From Gnetum montanum (taxonomy: Eukaryota > Streptophyta > Gnetopsida > Gnetales > Gnetaceae): a stretch of DNA of 64,000 nt. Position 1 is the first letter of the stretch; each line of letters starts with the position of its first letter. Made by a program: the position numbers and the translations under genes. Under the pieces are notes generated by a model. It saw nothing but the letters and a program-made list of their open reading frames with translations, was not told the DNA's origin and did not search any database. This document shows, piece by piece, positions 13,060-24,440 of this stretch. The stretch lies in NCBI GenBank assembly GCA_015680685.1, contig MNCI01012642.1:189350-253349 (forward strand), read 5' to 3'.

Positions 13060-13802
13060 GTGGAACGCCTCCATAGCCTATTGGACAACATCAACAGTGG
13101 CAATATCCACAGTCATGGGGGATGCCACCACAAACACATCAGTACCCTTACCGGTAGCCTGATCCTTACGATTATTATGTGTAGTAGCCAGTTTCTCCAG
13201 GTGACCCTATGGGTCACACTACTCCTTAATGTCACTACCAAGTTCGGGAGTACTTCAGAAGGACTCCTTCTCCTTTGGGAGACATCTCACATTCAGCCCA
13301 TCCTCTAACTCCACCCGCACCTCTTCCACCTGTAGTTCCCATGCAACTTGTTCCAAAAATGCAAAGGGAATTACCTACCCAACTGCAGCAATGTAACACC
13401 ACGAGAGTTGTAAATATTCAGCATGTAAATATCCAACCAGGTGTTGGTTCTGACAACTGTACAAAGAAGAGACCCTTTTTTAGAACTAGGAGCCTAGACA
13501 AACTCTTGCAACAACAAGCGGATGGGCACATGTATAGGCCTCTAACCACTAATGCTTCGGAGAACCCTTCAGTCCAACAACTAAGTACACAAACGGTTAT
13601 GTTGACACATACCGTAACTAACTGGATAAAGGTGGGCCACCTTCCTAGAAAACTATCTGACCCTGGGAACCCCTTAATTCATTTACAGATCACCGGAAAT
13701 GCACCACATCGAGCTCTTCTTAACTCAGGTTCCGGAGTCAACCTAATTTCACAAAAGATGTATCACACCTGGAACCTGCCCCAACTTAAGAAGAGTAACA
13801 TA
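13060..13802 (+). pseudogene. Ath-2 Gag C-terminal Pro-rich linker and protease start
   Basis: After a stop and frame changes, a Pro/Gln-rich linker (about 13275-13420) leads into the aspartic protease. At about 13711-13740 the frame reads A-L-L-N-S-G-S-G-V-N-L-I, where Ath-5 keeps D-S-G-S-G-V-N. The catalytic Asp is therefore Asn here (codon AAC), so the protease should be inactive. The sequence runs into the N gap at 13803, so the rest of the protease cannot be judged. Confidence 0.8.
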
Positions 13803-14792
13803 NNNNNNNNNNNNNNNNNNNNNNNNNNNNNNNNNNNNNNNNNNNNNNNNNNNNNNNNNNNNNNNNNNNNNNNNNNNNNNNNNNNNNNNNNNNNNNNNNN
13901 NNNNNNNNNNNNNNNNNNNNNNNNNNNNNNNNNNNNNNNNNNNNNNNNNNNNNNNNNNNNNNNNNNNNNNNNNNNNNNNNNNNNNNNNNNNNNNNNNNNN
14001 NNNNNNNNNNNNNNNNNNNNNNNNNNNNNNNNNNNNNNNNNNNNNNNNNNNNNNNNNNNNNNNNNNNNNNNNNNNNNNNNNNNNNNNNNNNNNNNNNNNN
14101 NNNNNNNNNNNNNNNNNNNNNNNNNNNNNNNNNNNNNNNNNNNNNNNNNNNNNNNNNNNNNNNNNNNNNNNNNNNNNNNNNNNNNNNNNNNNNNNNNNNN
14201 NNNNNNNNNNNNNNNNNNNNNNNNNNNNNNNNNNNNNNNNNNNNNNNNNNNNNNNNNNNNNNNNNNNNNNNNNNNNNNNNNNNNNNNNNNNNNNNNNNNN
14301 NNNNNNNNNNNNNNNNNNNNNNNNNNNNNNNNNNNNNNNNNNNNNNNNNNNNNNNNNNNNNNNNNNNNNNNNNNNNNNNNNNNNNNNNNNNNNNNNNNNN
14401 NNNNNNNNNNNNNNNNNNNNNNNNNNNNNNNNNNNNNNNNNNNNNNNNNNNNNNNNNNNNNNNNNNNNNNNNNNNNNNNNNNNNNNNNNNNNNNNNNNNN
14501 NNNNNNNNNNNNNNNNNNNNNNNNNNNNNNNNNNNNNNNNNNNNNNNNNNNNNNNNNNNNNNNNNNNNNNNNNNNNNNNNNNNNNNNNNNNNNNNNNNNN
14601 NNNNNNNNNNNNNNNNNNNNNNNNNNNNNNNNNNNNNNNNNNNNNNNNNNNNNNNNNNNNNNNNNNNNNNNNNNNNNNNNNNNNNNNNNNNNNNNNNNNN
14701 NNNNNNNNNNNNNNNNNNNNNNNNNNNNNNNNNNNNNNNNNNNNNNNNNNNNNNNNNNNNNNNNNNNNNNNNNNNNNNNNNNNNNNNNNNNN
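13803..14792. other. Assembly gap (990 N)
   Basis: A run of 990 N lies exactly between protease and the 3' noncoding region, where RT, RNase H and integrase (about 3 kb in Ath-3 and Ath-5) should be. Open frames drawn across it are not real. Confidence 0.99.
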
Positions 14793-16328
14793 ATTTCTCA
14801 AACTAAGGAAGGACTCAAGGATTGCAAAGGGTGTGACTTCAAGGGAACTTGATGCTTTTGTGTTGGTCATTCTCTTGGGTGCTTGGATGTTTCCTTCTTG
14901 AGTTTTCTTACCGTTCCGATGTTACCCAATTATCGAAAGCTGAGCCAATAAAAATAAGAAGTCTTTTCATGGTGTGATCCCCACACATAAAAACACAAAA
15001 AAAAGAGAGAGAGTGAAAAAGTGAGGGTTTAAAGCACACCCCTTAGACGGAATAACTTTGGGCTACAAGCACTGGTTATGGAACCAAAGTGTTCCCTCTA
15101 ACTAAGGCCCTTCTCGCTTCCCATTCACTCATTTGTTTCGTCGGAATGGTGGTGGCTCTTTGAAGATGCATCCTCGTTATCCCAGTGGATGGTTTAACTG
15201 AATGCATTGATGCGAAGTCACTGGAAGTGGTTGGTTTGAGCCCGGAGTTGGAATGAGATTTGCCAAGTCACATTAATCATAAAACACACAAGGGGTTGTA
15301 CACCACCTTGTTCTTGGGATTCCATTCCACTTCTCTTCTCTCCACCCTTCTCTCCACTATTCACCTCATTGCCAGTTGTATCATTAGTGCATATATTTTG
15401 GTTGATGCATTGTTTTCTTTTCGGTAAATTCTTGCGGTTAAGACTTTAACTCTTGTTTCAAAAGACATTCCCAGAGCCTATGGACTCTTTGAATGTGGGT
15501 TTGTCAAGGCATGAATGGCATGAGCATACTTTGGGGAGGACTCACTGACATTCCTATTTGGAACATTAATTAACTTCTTTTCCTTAACATTTTGCACTTG
15601 ATTTTATTTCTATTCATTTCCATCTTGACATCCACTTCATTGATGCCATAGTTGCCCCTTTTTACCTATCTTTCTTACTCCTTTTCCTTCTCCATTCTTT
15701 CGCTATCGGCGGTTCGTGATTAGTCATGGGGGTACGGGGCCCATTTTTTTTTGATTTTTCTCCTAAGCCCTGAATTTTTTCATTTCTCTTCCTAACCCCT
15801 ACACCTTTGGTAGTCATCATCTACATCTTCCTAGGTCCATATCAGCCATACCACAAACTAGCCAATGGACTTACACTGAAGCAAGGTATTAATTACTTAA
15901 TGATTCAATTACCCTTGCTAATATATGATTGTGTTGTGTGTGAAGATGGTAATCATACAACAACGAACCAAATCTGGAGAAAGCACTTGGAATGTAGTGG
16001 TGCTGAAGTAGCTATGCAAGGAGCAGAATTGATGATGCGCTTATGGATGGACAACGGAAGGCGTAATCTAGGCGTTGGCAGCAGCAAGACTCTTCTCTTT
16101 TCTTCTCTTCTCTTCTCTCTCCTCTTTTCTCTCAGCTTCCAAATGTGGCCTGATGTCATTGTAATAAGGTGTTCATCCTTGTTGCCATGAACACCAGTTT
16201 TGTCAAGTCTTGTAATAATGATCCGTTCACATGTCATCCCATTAGTTCCATTCCCCTCAATAATTCCATACCTACTTGATATTATTGTAAGGAACTCAAG
16301 GACAAGTTTTCATTCAGTCATGGGGGTA
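14793..16328 (+). other. Ath-2 3' noncoding region and polypurine tract
   Basis: About 1.5 kb without a convincing gene. 14960-15320 matches noncoding blocks in Ath-3 (about 21940-22290, minus) and Ath-5 (about 58130-58560, minus): a CATGGTGTG block, AAAGCACACCCCTTAGA, GGGCTACAAGCACT and CTGGAAGTGGTTGG. 16082-16135 is a CTTCT-rich microsatellite-like tract. The region ends in ATTCAGTCATGGGGGTA (polypurine tract about 16318-16328). The 127-codon frame at 15807-16190 shows no family features and no clear counterpart in other copies. Confidence 0.75.
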
Positions 16329-17177
16329 TGATGAGACGCGATATGCACAAGCTGCGATATCGAATCCCCTACGATATCGCGTCGTTCCCTTCGATATCGT
16401 GTATGCGATATCGTGGTCCGCCGTAAAATCTATAAATAAGAGGGAACACTTCACTCATTTGCAATCATAGGCTAGAAGTAGCGAAGCTCTGGCAGATTGA
16501 TCACCCTAGAGATAGAATATTTTCCATGTGCCCGTAGTAGGAGTCCCCCGAGTGAACGGTTCTTTATTCGAGCAGCTTTGTACCTAAATGCAAGTTGTGT
16601 ACGGCAATAAAGACGAGCTTCATGGATAAACCTTACAGTACATGGACAGGTTTATTTAATGTTATTTACTGCTTTCCTAGTAGCACGGCATGAGTACGAC
16701 TTGGTTACGAGTATTGACGAATGTGTACGACTAGCCAAGGAATCGGCTACTCATCGCGATTAGATTCTCTCACCCTTATCTCCTAGAACGTGGGACAAGT
16801 ACGACTTGATTACGAGCATCTACGGATGTGTACGACTAGTCAAGGAATCGGCTTCTTGTCACACTTAGGCTAGTTAGGTGCCTCAGTATGACCGCTTCGA
16901 GCACGTGCGTTACGTGTGGTAATCCCAGTAACGATTAGCGTTTGGTAGCCACAGTTGCACAGTTCAGGGTGTGTACGGCAAGTGGGAACGGATGCTAACG
17001 CTAGGACTTAGTGCTGTAGTTAGAGTTAGTTAGTTTCTCAACCCTTCACCCTCATNGATTAATTAACCCCAAGTGTTCCTTGCGGTATTTAGGCATTTAG
17101 TCTGCAGAGTTCGACCAGATCGCGCGTGCTATGCTCGTTTCATATGGTTGAGTGTAGGGGTACCTCACAACTCATCA
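16329..17177 (+). repeat. Ath-2 3' LTR
   Basis: Starts TGATGAGACGCGATATGC and ends CACAACTCATCA. It has four GATATC palindromes, TATA at 16431-16438, the 105-bp tandem hairpin repeat, a third related unit near 16890-16940 and the conserved terminus. A single N at 17056 marks an unresolved join. Confidence 0.93.
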
Positions 17178-17694
17178 ATTATTATACATAACCTATTAGC
17201 ACTTAGACAAAGCACTATATTGCATCAACAAATTATATTCATTTGTCAAATAAAGCCAAAGCATAAGAATTCCACACATCTCATCATCGCTAGATCCAAC
17301 TGGTGCACCCAAGATTTAAATGATTATTTAGACATGAATTAATCATATAACACATAGATTATTTATTATTGCATTTTGCCTTACCATTTTGGCTGTTAAA
17401 CTTGAGGACTGTTGACATGTCTCAGGGCTTACCACCATTGGTTGACTACCTTAAGATTTTTGATCTCTTCTAGTTCATTCTATACTTGAAAGACTATATC
17501 ATCATCTTTGCAAAAATTTCTAAGCCTTGAAACTATTTCATAACCGTAGCTCATAATACTTTCATCATCTTTTTATGTACAATCTTCTATCTTAATATCT
17601 TGAAGTCATCCATTTCATGTTCTCATTTCCAAATGGTGACATTCCATATCTAGGATAATGTCATTCCATAACAAGGAGTTGTAATTATTATAAT
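17178..17694. other. Spacer between Ath-2 and Ath-3
   Basis: About 510 bp of AT-rich sequence holding one half of the Ath-2 target duplication. I recognise no gene or repeat in it. Confidence 0.6.
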
Positions 17695-18639
17695 TGATGA
17701 GTGGCAAGGTACCCCTACACCCAACCATACAAATCACAAAGTGTTCACTCACAATCCGGTTGAATTCCGTGGACTTTATCATTTCTAGTGCACTAGTCTT
17801 CTAGGAAGTGAATCTTTCCTTAAGGTTAATTGTTTTCTTCCCAATTACACTTGTGAGGTACACTGGTATGGTTAAGTGTAATTCAGGCATCTAGTTTTTA
17901 TCATTTTGTATTTTTATGGTTTAGTGTTCAAATGAAGATAAGAGTAATTGGATTAACTAATTCAAACTAACTAATCAACTAGCATCTAACTAGTCCTAAC
18001 ATAAGCAATCAATCCCACTTTCTGTACATGTCTTGAATTCACGTATTCGCTGCTAGGTGACCAAGCACTATGCTACTAGGCATACCAAGTAATAACACTA
18101 CTAGGATTACCAACTGAATATGTGTTATGCTTGAAGTAGTCATACTTATGTGTGTAATCTACCTTGCTTAATTGCCTCATTAACTTAATTACTTGAAACA
18201 TTTAATAAATCATTGAAAGCATTAAATAGATGATTTAAAGAATTAAACACATAAATAAATTATTTAATCTTTCTTAAGTGCTGCAAGGTTTATTAGAAAG
18301 CTTGTCTTTATTGCCACACACATTGTCCTGCTCAAGTGCAACAATGCTCAAATAAAGATCCCTACACTCAATGACTCCTACTGTAGGCACTTAAAGAAAA
18401 ACATTCTAACACTACATGCACTTAAAGAAAAAATTCTAACTTTCAAATGGAAAAAATGCAAGAGCTTCGTTGCAACTACAACCTCTAATTCCATAAGTGC
18501 AGCTAGTAGGAGCATATTTATAGCCAAAAATAGACACTTTGTCGATGAGGCCCAATCAACAAGGCCTAGTCAATGACACATTGACAAGGCCCAACCAACA
18601 AGGCCTCATCAATGTAGCCAATAGAACTATGACTCAGCA
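17695..18639 (-). repeat. Ath-3 3' LTR
   Basis: About 945 bp; on the minus strand it starts TGCTGAGTCATAG after TGTGGGGGTA and ends GCCACTCATCA. A TATA box lies near 18520-18528. Upstream of it, in place of GATATC palindromes, are repeats of ACAAGGCCYA / TCAATG (about 18540-18615). Repeated TTGGTAATCCTAGTAG-like blocks (18055-18120) replace the hairpin repeat of Ath-2. Confidence 0.85.
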
Positions 18640-18699
18640 TACCCCCACAATTGAATGAAAACTCATCCTCTAGTTCTTTTACCAAATTGGGAAGATTAT

Positions 18700-21660
18700 T
18701 GATTGACTTTTCTCAAACAAAACAAACTAACTGACTTGACAAAAAAAATTGAGTGCCCAGGTGTATGGATCAACACATTACAAAAAATGATGGTGTTTGG
18801 GACACAAAATTAAGCATCATTACACAACTCTTCAAAATTGGATAGCACATCCCTTGATGGCATGAAGTCAAGTGAAGAAGATTAGATGGTCATAGACGGT
18901 GGTGGCTCCTAAGGTTCTGAGGAACCTTCACTAGCTTCATGCATGGGCGATGGTTAAGGTGGTTGCGGACATCCTACCATTGCTATAACTTTAGGCAGGA
19001 GGTGAAAAGCATATAGTAGTGCTTTCATTTTCTCCTCCTTACTTTTGGGATCATGCATCATCCATGCAGCTTCAGCAATGTGGGTTGGAACGAGCACATC
19101 CCAAGGACACGAGGTTGCTAGAAACAACTCCTTTATGTTGACAAACCAAGTAGCAAACTATTTATGTTCAATGCCCCCCCCCCTAACTGTGTCCTTTAAC
19201 TCTTGGTAGTCATTCATCCATTTGGCTAGGTTCTTAGTAGTTGATCATTGGTCTATGAACCATGCTCTAAGAATTTTGAGTTCAGCATTTGCAGTCTCAA
19301 GCTTCTGCTTGGTGTCTTTGTGGTGCTTGAACTCTACCTTGTATAATAAATATGAGCTAGCCACTTGCTTCTCTAACTTTGACCATGGTTATTTGATAGT
19401 TAGCATTACTAGGTTTTCATATCAGAGATTGGCCAATATTCTGTCATTTCTTCAATTTGCAACTCCTTCAAGCAGAACTCCGTTTTTTTGTAGGTGTCGA
19501 TCCCATCAATGATGGGTTGCCAAAATTCTCTTCCTTGTTGGAGTTGTTGGTGGACTTCATTCATCTTCACCTTTGTCATTTGAATGTGTTTTTTGTTAAC
19601 TTCTTCTACAGGCCAACCTGGTCTCTGTAGTGATTCTTCACTTTTTCAAACTTGAGGGCCTCATTCTTCTAGGTGGCGATTTCGATGGTAGACTTCTAGT
19701 GCAAGGCATGCACTTCCTCCATTGAAAAATTTTGAATTTTTATGGCCAATATCCTCAATTTACTATTCACCTTGGCAAGCTACTCTTGTTGTTGATGAAT
19801 AAATTTCTACATTTGGTACTTCTACGCATCAACATTTCGTAGGTGATGATTTTGTGTGGTCATGGTCTCGTTCTCTTGGTGCATTTGTGTCAAGTCCTTT
19901 TGAATTAAGTATGTTTTTGCTTCAGCTATGAAATGGTTAAAAATGTTAGTAATTGCCTCCTCCTCAACCTTTTGGAATCATTCTTGAAGCTATTTGAAAG
20001 CTTCATCTCTTATTACTATTGGGATGAGGGTCATAGGATTAGCAAGTCAAGCATGTAGTTTGGCAACCTTCGCAGCCAGGCATTGATTTCATTCTTGAGC
20101 CATTTCGAGTTGTCACTCCAAAATGATGCATTTTCCCCTTGCATTTAGCATCTTTGACTAGGTTGCAATGACGTCTTCTGGAAAATCAAAGATGTCTGGA
20201 GTCAATTACCCAATTCCTACCAGTTGTTGTTACAACTCTTCATGTTGGGCTACATTTAACTTCTTGCTAACCGTGCCTACGGATACCTACACATATTGAA
20301 GTGTAAATACATTTGTTATAGATGTCGTGGATGCATTTAGTACTTCAGTGACACGGTCAGCAACCACTTTAGCTACTGTTTCCCATCCTTGGTGCTACAT
20401 CACCAAGATAGTTACCCCTTCACCTTCCACCAAACACACTAAGCAAGTGGTGGCATTCCCATAGATTTTTAGGAATAAATGGTGTCGCGATAAAGACATC
20501 ATCACCTCCCCGAGCATTGGGATCCAACCTCATGGGCAGCTGCATTCCATCTAGCTAAATGTTTGAGCCACCTCATTTAGGTGACTCATCACTAGTCAAT
20601 ATACAAATGGATTTACCCCACTCATTTCTATAAGTTGCTCTTGTTCACTCAAGAGATGTTCTCATATTTTGCGCAAGCACTCAATGGCTATGCAGGCCTA
20701 TGGCATTGTTTCTTGAGTGGATGGTGGGAATAGCTACTCCTCTTCTTGAGTTGTTGTTAGCATCTTTTCTTTCATGATCTCAGATCATGAGGCCAAAGGA
20801 GCATGCCTGATGGTATTATTGGAGTAGTAGACAATGCCTATCATTTTGCAAATATTTTAGATGAGGCATGGAAAGGGTAGGGTTTTCCTTCCACATTCAT
20901 TTTTCTTAAAGCTTTTCTCAATCTCTAAGTAGATTAGTTATGGAAGGTTGATGGGAGATTTTCCGCTTAGAGTAGTGTATGCTCAGGTGGAGAAAGTGGT
21001 CACCTTGCTTGGCCTCACCATTGGATTGAGGTAATAGGCTGCAATTTTGAAATAAATTTTCTCTACCGATGTGAGTATGCTATACTCCTTATGGTTAACC
21101 CCATAGCATCATTGTGTCCACTCCTTCTTTGCCTCGGGATCACCTTTCATGGATATTTCTACCAACTGTGTCTTGGTTTCAAGTAACCCCAGTGCCTATG
21201 TAATAGCCTCTACCATGTAGGACACTTGAATATCTTTGATTTTGATAGTGGGCCCCGACCTTTGATTACTCTAGAAGAGATATGTCTCTCCCATGTATGT
21301 TTTCCCTTGTTTTGGCTCAAATATAAAAAATTACTAACTGTCCATGCGTATATATAGATACTTTTTGCCTTGCATCGACAGGTGGGATGTATATACGGGG
21401 TCTCATTGATGGAGCTATTGGAAAAACTTTACCACATTGAATATTTTGAAAAATACAAGTTTTCCTATGAAATTGGGGTCTATGAAGAGTTAGAAAAGTC
21501 ATGAACATGATGAAATACTAGAAGAGGGCTTAGAAATTCGCAAAATTGGAGATTTTGATGGGAGAATGAAATCCTATTAGAGACATGCCTTAAGGAGCAC
21601 ACATTTGGATGCAATCGATGGGGCACACAAAATATTTGATCATCGAAATGCCTAAGGATA
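18700..21660 (-). pseudogene. Ath-3 third ORF (env position), decayed
   Basis: A degenerate reading between pol and the 3' LTR, collinear with the better preserved ORF of Ath-4 (35830-38780). The clearest match is near 20850-20905, where the minus strand reads L-P-F-P-C-L-I followed by I-C-K; Ath-4 has F-P-F-P-C-L-I-K-K-L-C-K there. The downstream part is rich in Gln, Glu and Lys codons, suggesting a former coiled coil. Athila elements commonly carry an extra ORF in this position, often called env-like. No transmembrane segment can be shown here. Many stops are present. Confidence 0.6.
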
Positions 21661-22955
21661 ATCAACTTAACTAACCCAACTAAGAGATATGTAAGTGGGT
21701 CCTTCCCATACGAGGCTCATGCCCTTTTTTTCCCTTGCATAACCTAAAACCAAGGAGTCTGTGGACCCCATGGTTAAGTAATGGTTACAAGAAGTTAAAG
21801 ACCAAATCCAGAAGAATCTACTTAAGAATTTTAACATATCAAACTAAGACATTGAAAAACACATGGAAAACTAGTAATGAGATGAAATTATGGACATCAT
21901 TAATGGATGAATAGGGAAGATGGAATGGAGTTTTGTCTCATGGTCACATGAAGTCCCTTATGGATTTGATGGTTAAATGACCTGATAAAGTCCATCCTTA
22001 GTCTAGATCAAGACCAACCACTTTCAGTGACTTTGCATCAATACTCTAAGATCAAACCACCCTCTTAAGACATAAGAATGCTCCCACAAATCAACCATCA
22101 TTTCTTATTGAGAAGAAAAATGAAGCAAGAAGTGAGAAAGAACCTTAGTTAGAAAGGACCTTCAAGCATGGATAACATATCTTTCTAGTCCCATAACTAG
22201 TGCTTGTAGCCCATTATTTTTTCTAAGGGGTGTGCTTTGAATTCTCATCAAATTTTTTTATAATTTTTGGATGGGAACCACACCATGCAAAGACTTATTA
22301 ACTTCTTATTATTGGTTGACATGGAACAACAAAAAATCCATGAAGAACATTCATGCACTCAAGTGAGTAGAAAAGTACAATGAGCATTGAGTCCCCATGA
22401 AGTCACACCTTTATGAATCCATTTGATCTTTCCCAAGTTTGAAAACACTACGGCCACAAATTTGTTAAAGTATATTAAATCAAAGGGACCTTATATTTCA
22501 AAAACTAAGAATACCATAGATTGTTTTGGATGGGTGAATGATGTGGACTCATTGCTTGTTCCATGAAAAAGAAACTTTGTCTTAGTTATCATTATTAAAA
22601 TTCAAAAATAGAAACCATACATTAGTAATAAAAAACATTAAGTACAAACCCCCAATAGCAAACAACTACAACATCACTATTCCATGTTAGCAATAAAGAA
22701 ATTTATTAGAACATAATAAGAAAAGCACATCAAAATAAAGTAAAATATAAAAGAGGTAAAATATTCAGAAAAGATAAAATGTACTAACAATTTTGTAAAA
22801 CAAAAAATGGAAAAATATCAAAGTCTAAAATAAAAAGATGTAAAATAAACTAAGTTTAAAACAAAAAGTATGAAATAAAGAAAGTATAAAATAAAAAAAT
22901 GCAAAAGAAAACAATTATAAAAATTGAAGAGCCACTTATATGATTAGCATGGATG
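21661..22955 (-). other. Ath-3 3' noncoding region
   Basis: It holds the block conserved with Ath-2 and Ath-5 (about 21940-22290: CCACTTTCAGTGACTTTGCATC, AGTGCTTGTAGCCC, AAGGGGTGTGCTTTGAAT, ACCACACCATGCAAAGAC on the plus strand). Next to integrase is an A-rich tract (22640-22930, T-rich in element sense) that recurs in Ath-5 (58940-59150) and Ath-4 (40470-40560). Confidence 0.7.
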
Positions 22956-22959
22956 GCCA

Positions 22960-24060
22960 TCTCCCCCAAGACTAAGTTGAAGGGAGGAGATCAAAAAAAT
23001 TGAGTATGGTTATTCATATAATGAGGGGTTTCTTGCATTGGCTTGCTTTGGCTCATGAAAATGTTTAACTAGTTGCATGTTGATCAATTGCTTCTTATTT
23101 GGGCTTTCAGGTTTGTAGATCAACATGGATTGAGAAAGAAAGATTTCATAAATGATATAAGGCCCTTCCCATAATGTTTGGAACTTAGTCTTTTGAGGAA
23201 CATGTGTGGGATTCCAATCTCTCCTATATTTGCTAATTGTTCTCATTAGGATTTTAGAGATCTTCCTATTGGTAACCTTTGCTTGACTATTGGCTTGGGG
23301 GTGGTAGGGTGTTGTTAATTTATGTTCTACCTCCAAGAGTTGCACAATTTTTTGAAAGGTGGTGCCTGTAAAGTGGGTACCTTTGTCAGAAATCAGTGCA
23401 CATGGCATACCAAACCTATTTACAATATTTTGTTGTACAAACATAGTAATAGTGGAATATGTACAATCAGTGATGACTACTACTTCTGCTCATCTTGTAC
23501 AATAGTCAATAGTGACTATTATATATGACTTTCCATTTGACATGGATGTGATGGAACCCATGAAGTTTATGCACCAAATGTTGAAGGGTTCTAATGGTTG
23601 AATCCATTGTTGAGGATCCTCCATTCGAGCAATCATCCCACCATCACGTTGACAATGGTTACAAGGATGGATAAAGTGGTGGACATCCATAAAGATTGTT
23701 GGCCAATAATACCTTGCTATTAGGATCTTAATGGTTATGCATCTTCTTGCATGGTGGCTCCCACAAGGACCCTCATGAGTGTCTTAGAAAACCCGTAGTT
23801 GGTCAGCATTAGGAGCATACAAACAAACCAGTCCATCGACACACATCTTGTAAAGATGTTCATTGATCTTCATGATGTGTTTGGTCTGGTGAAGAAACTA
23901 TTGTTTCTTCTAGTGGTCCAAGACTTGTGGCATTTCATGAGTGAGAAGATAGGTGAGAATACCATTACACCATGTAGGTTCAGTAGGCACTTATTCATTT
24001 ATTACACCAACAAAGAGGAGTCTATCAAGAAACTAATCAAAAAGTGGGCTCTCCTCCTCT
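22960..24060 (-). pseudogene. Ath-3 integrase, catalytic residues lost
   Basis: A zinc-binding H-x-C-x2-C segment is visible in 23640-23690 (H-P-C-N-H-C-Q-R-D-G), then the core. The first catalytic Asp, expected in W-G-I-D-F-M-G, reads W-C-I-N-F-M-G (near 23570). The second is kept in L-I-S-D-K-G-T-H-F. The third, expected as Q-A-E, reads Q-A-K-V (near 23275). With D-to-N and E-to-K changes the enzyme would not catalyse insertion. Stops and a frameshift also separate the pieces. Confidence 0.82.
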
Positions 24061-24069
24061 TTGTTGTTC

Positions 24070-24440
24070 CATCGTAACTAAGAAAAGTGATTAGTAATCA
24101 CATTCTCAATTCCCTTTTGATCCATCATTATATGATCAAATTCCTACAAGATCACAAGCCACCATGTGACATGGGGGATCATTGTTAGTTTGTTCATGAG
24201 GAAGAAAATGAAACTATGATCTATGTGTACAAACACCTTGTATTCAAGCACATATTGCCTAAACTTCTCCAAGGCATACACCACCACCATAAGCTCTTTC
24301 TGTGTTGTGGTGTAGTTGAAATGTGCACCCATAATGCTTTGGCTTGTGCAGTGGATGTAGTATGCATGTATCTGATCATCCAATTACATAAGCACATCTC
24401 CCAAGGCATAGTCTAATGCATCCATCATGATGTGAAATGT
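24070..24440 (-). pseudogene. Ath-3 RNase H
   Basis: The minus-strand frame at 24144-24383 contains Y-Y-I-H-C-T-S, Y-T-T-T-Q-K-E-L-M-V-V-V-Y-A-L-E-K-F-R and V-F-V-H-I-D-H, the usual gypsy RNase H order (the E of the KEL motif and the D of HIDH present). It is fragmented by frameshifts before and after. Confidence 0.8.

Larger units (their letters stand above)
10203..17177 (+). mobile_element. Ath-2: Athila-like Ty3/gypsy retrotransposon with target duplication
   Basis: A full-length insertion bounded by the 5-bp duplication ATTAT (10198-10202 and 17178-17182). The LTRs are 10203-10937 and 16329-17177, and outside an indel they look roughly 90% or more identical, making this the youngest copy here. 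Internal order: tRNA-Asp type primer site, gag with one stop, Pro-rich linker, protease, a 990-base run of N, long 3' noncoding region, polypurine tract. No RT, RNase H or integrase sequence is visible and there is no third ORF. CpG dinucleotides are much better kept than in Ath-3 and Ath-5, which fits a younger age. Confidence 0.93.

Noticed and set aside
13275-14852. A 525-codon open frame across the N gap, and its minus-strand counterpart
   Set aside because: Most of it is N, which is read as open. Only the Pro-rich linker and protease start are real.
15807-16190. 127-codon ORF in the Ath-2 3' region
   Set aside because: Not conserved in Ath-1, and its end is a CTTCT microsatellite giving Leu/Phe/Ser repeats.
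10203-17177. Repeated hairpin units resembling a CRISPR array
   Set aside because: Only two or three units, located inside both LTRs of a retrotransposon in a plant genome; no spacers or cas genes.
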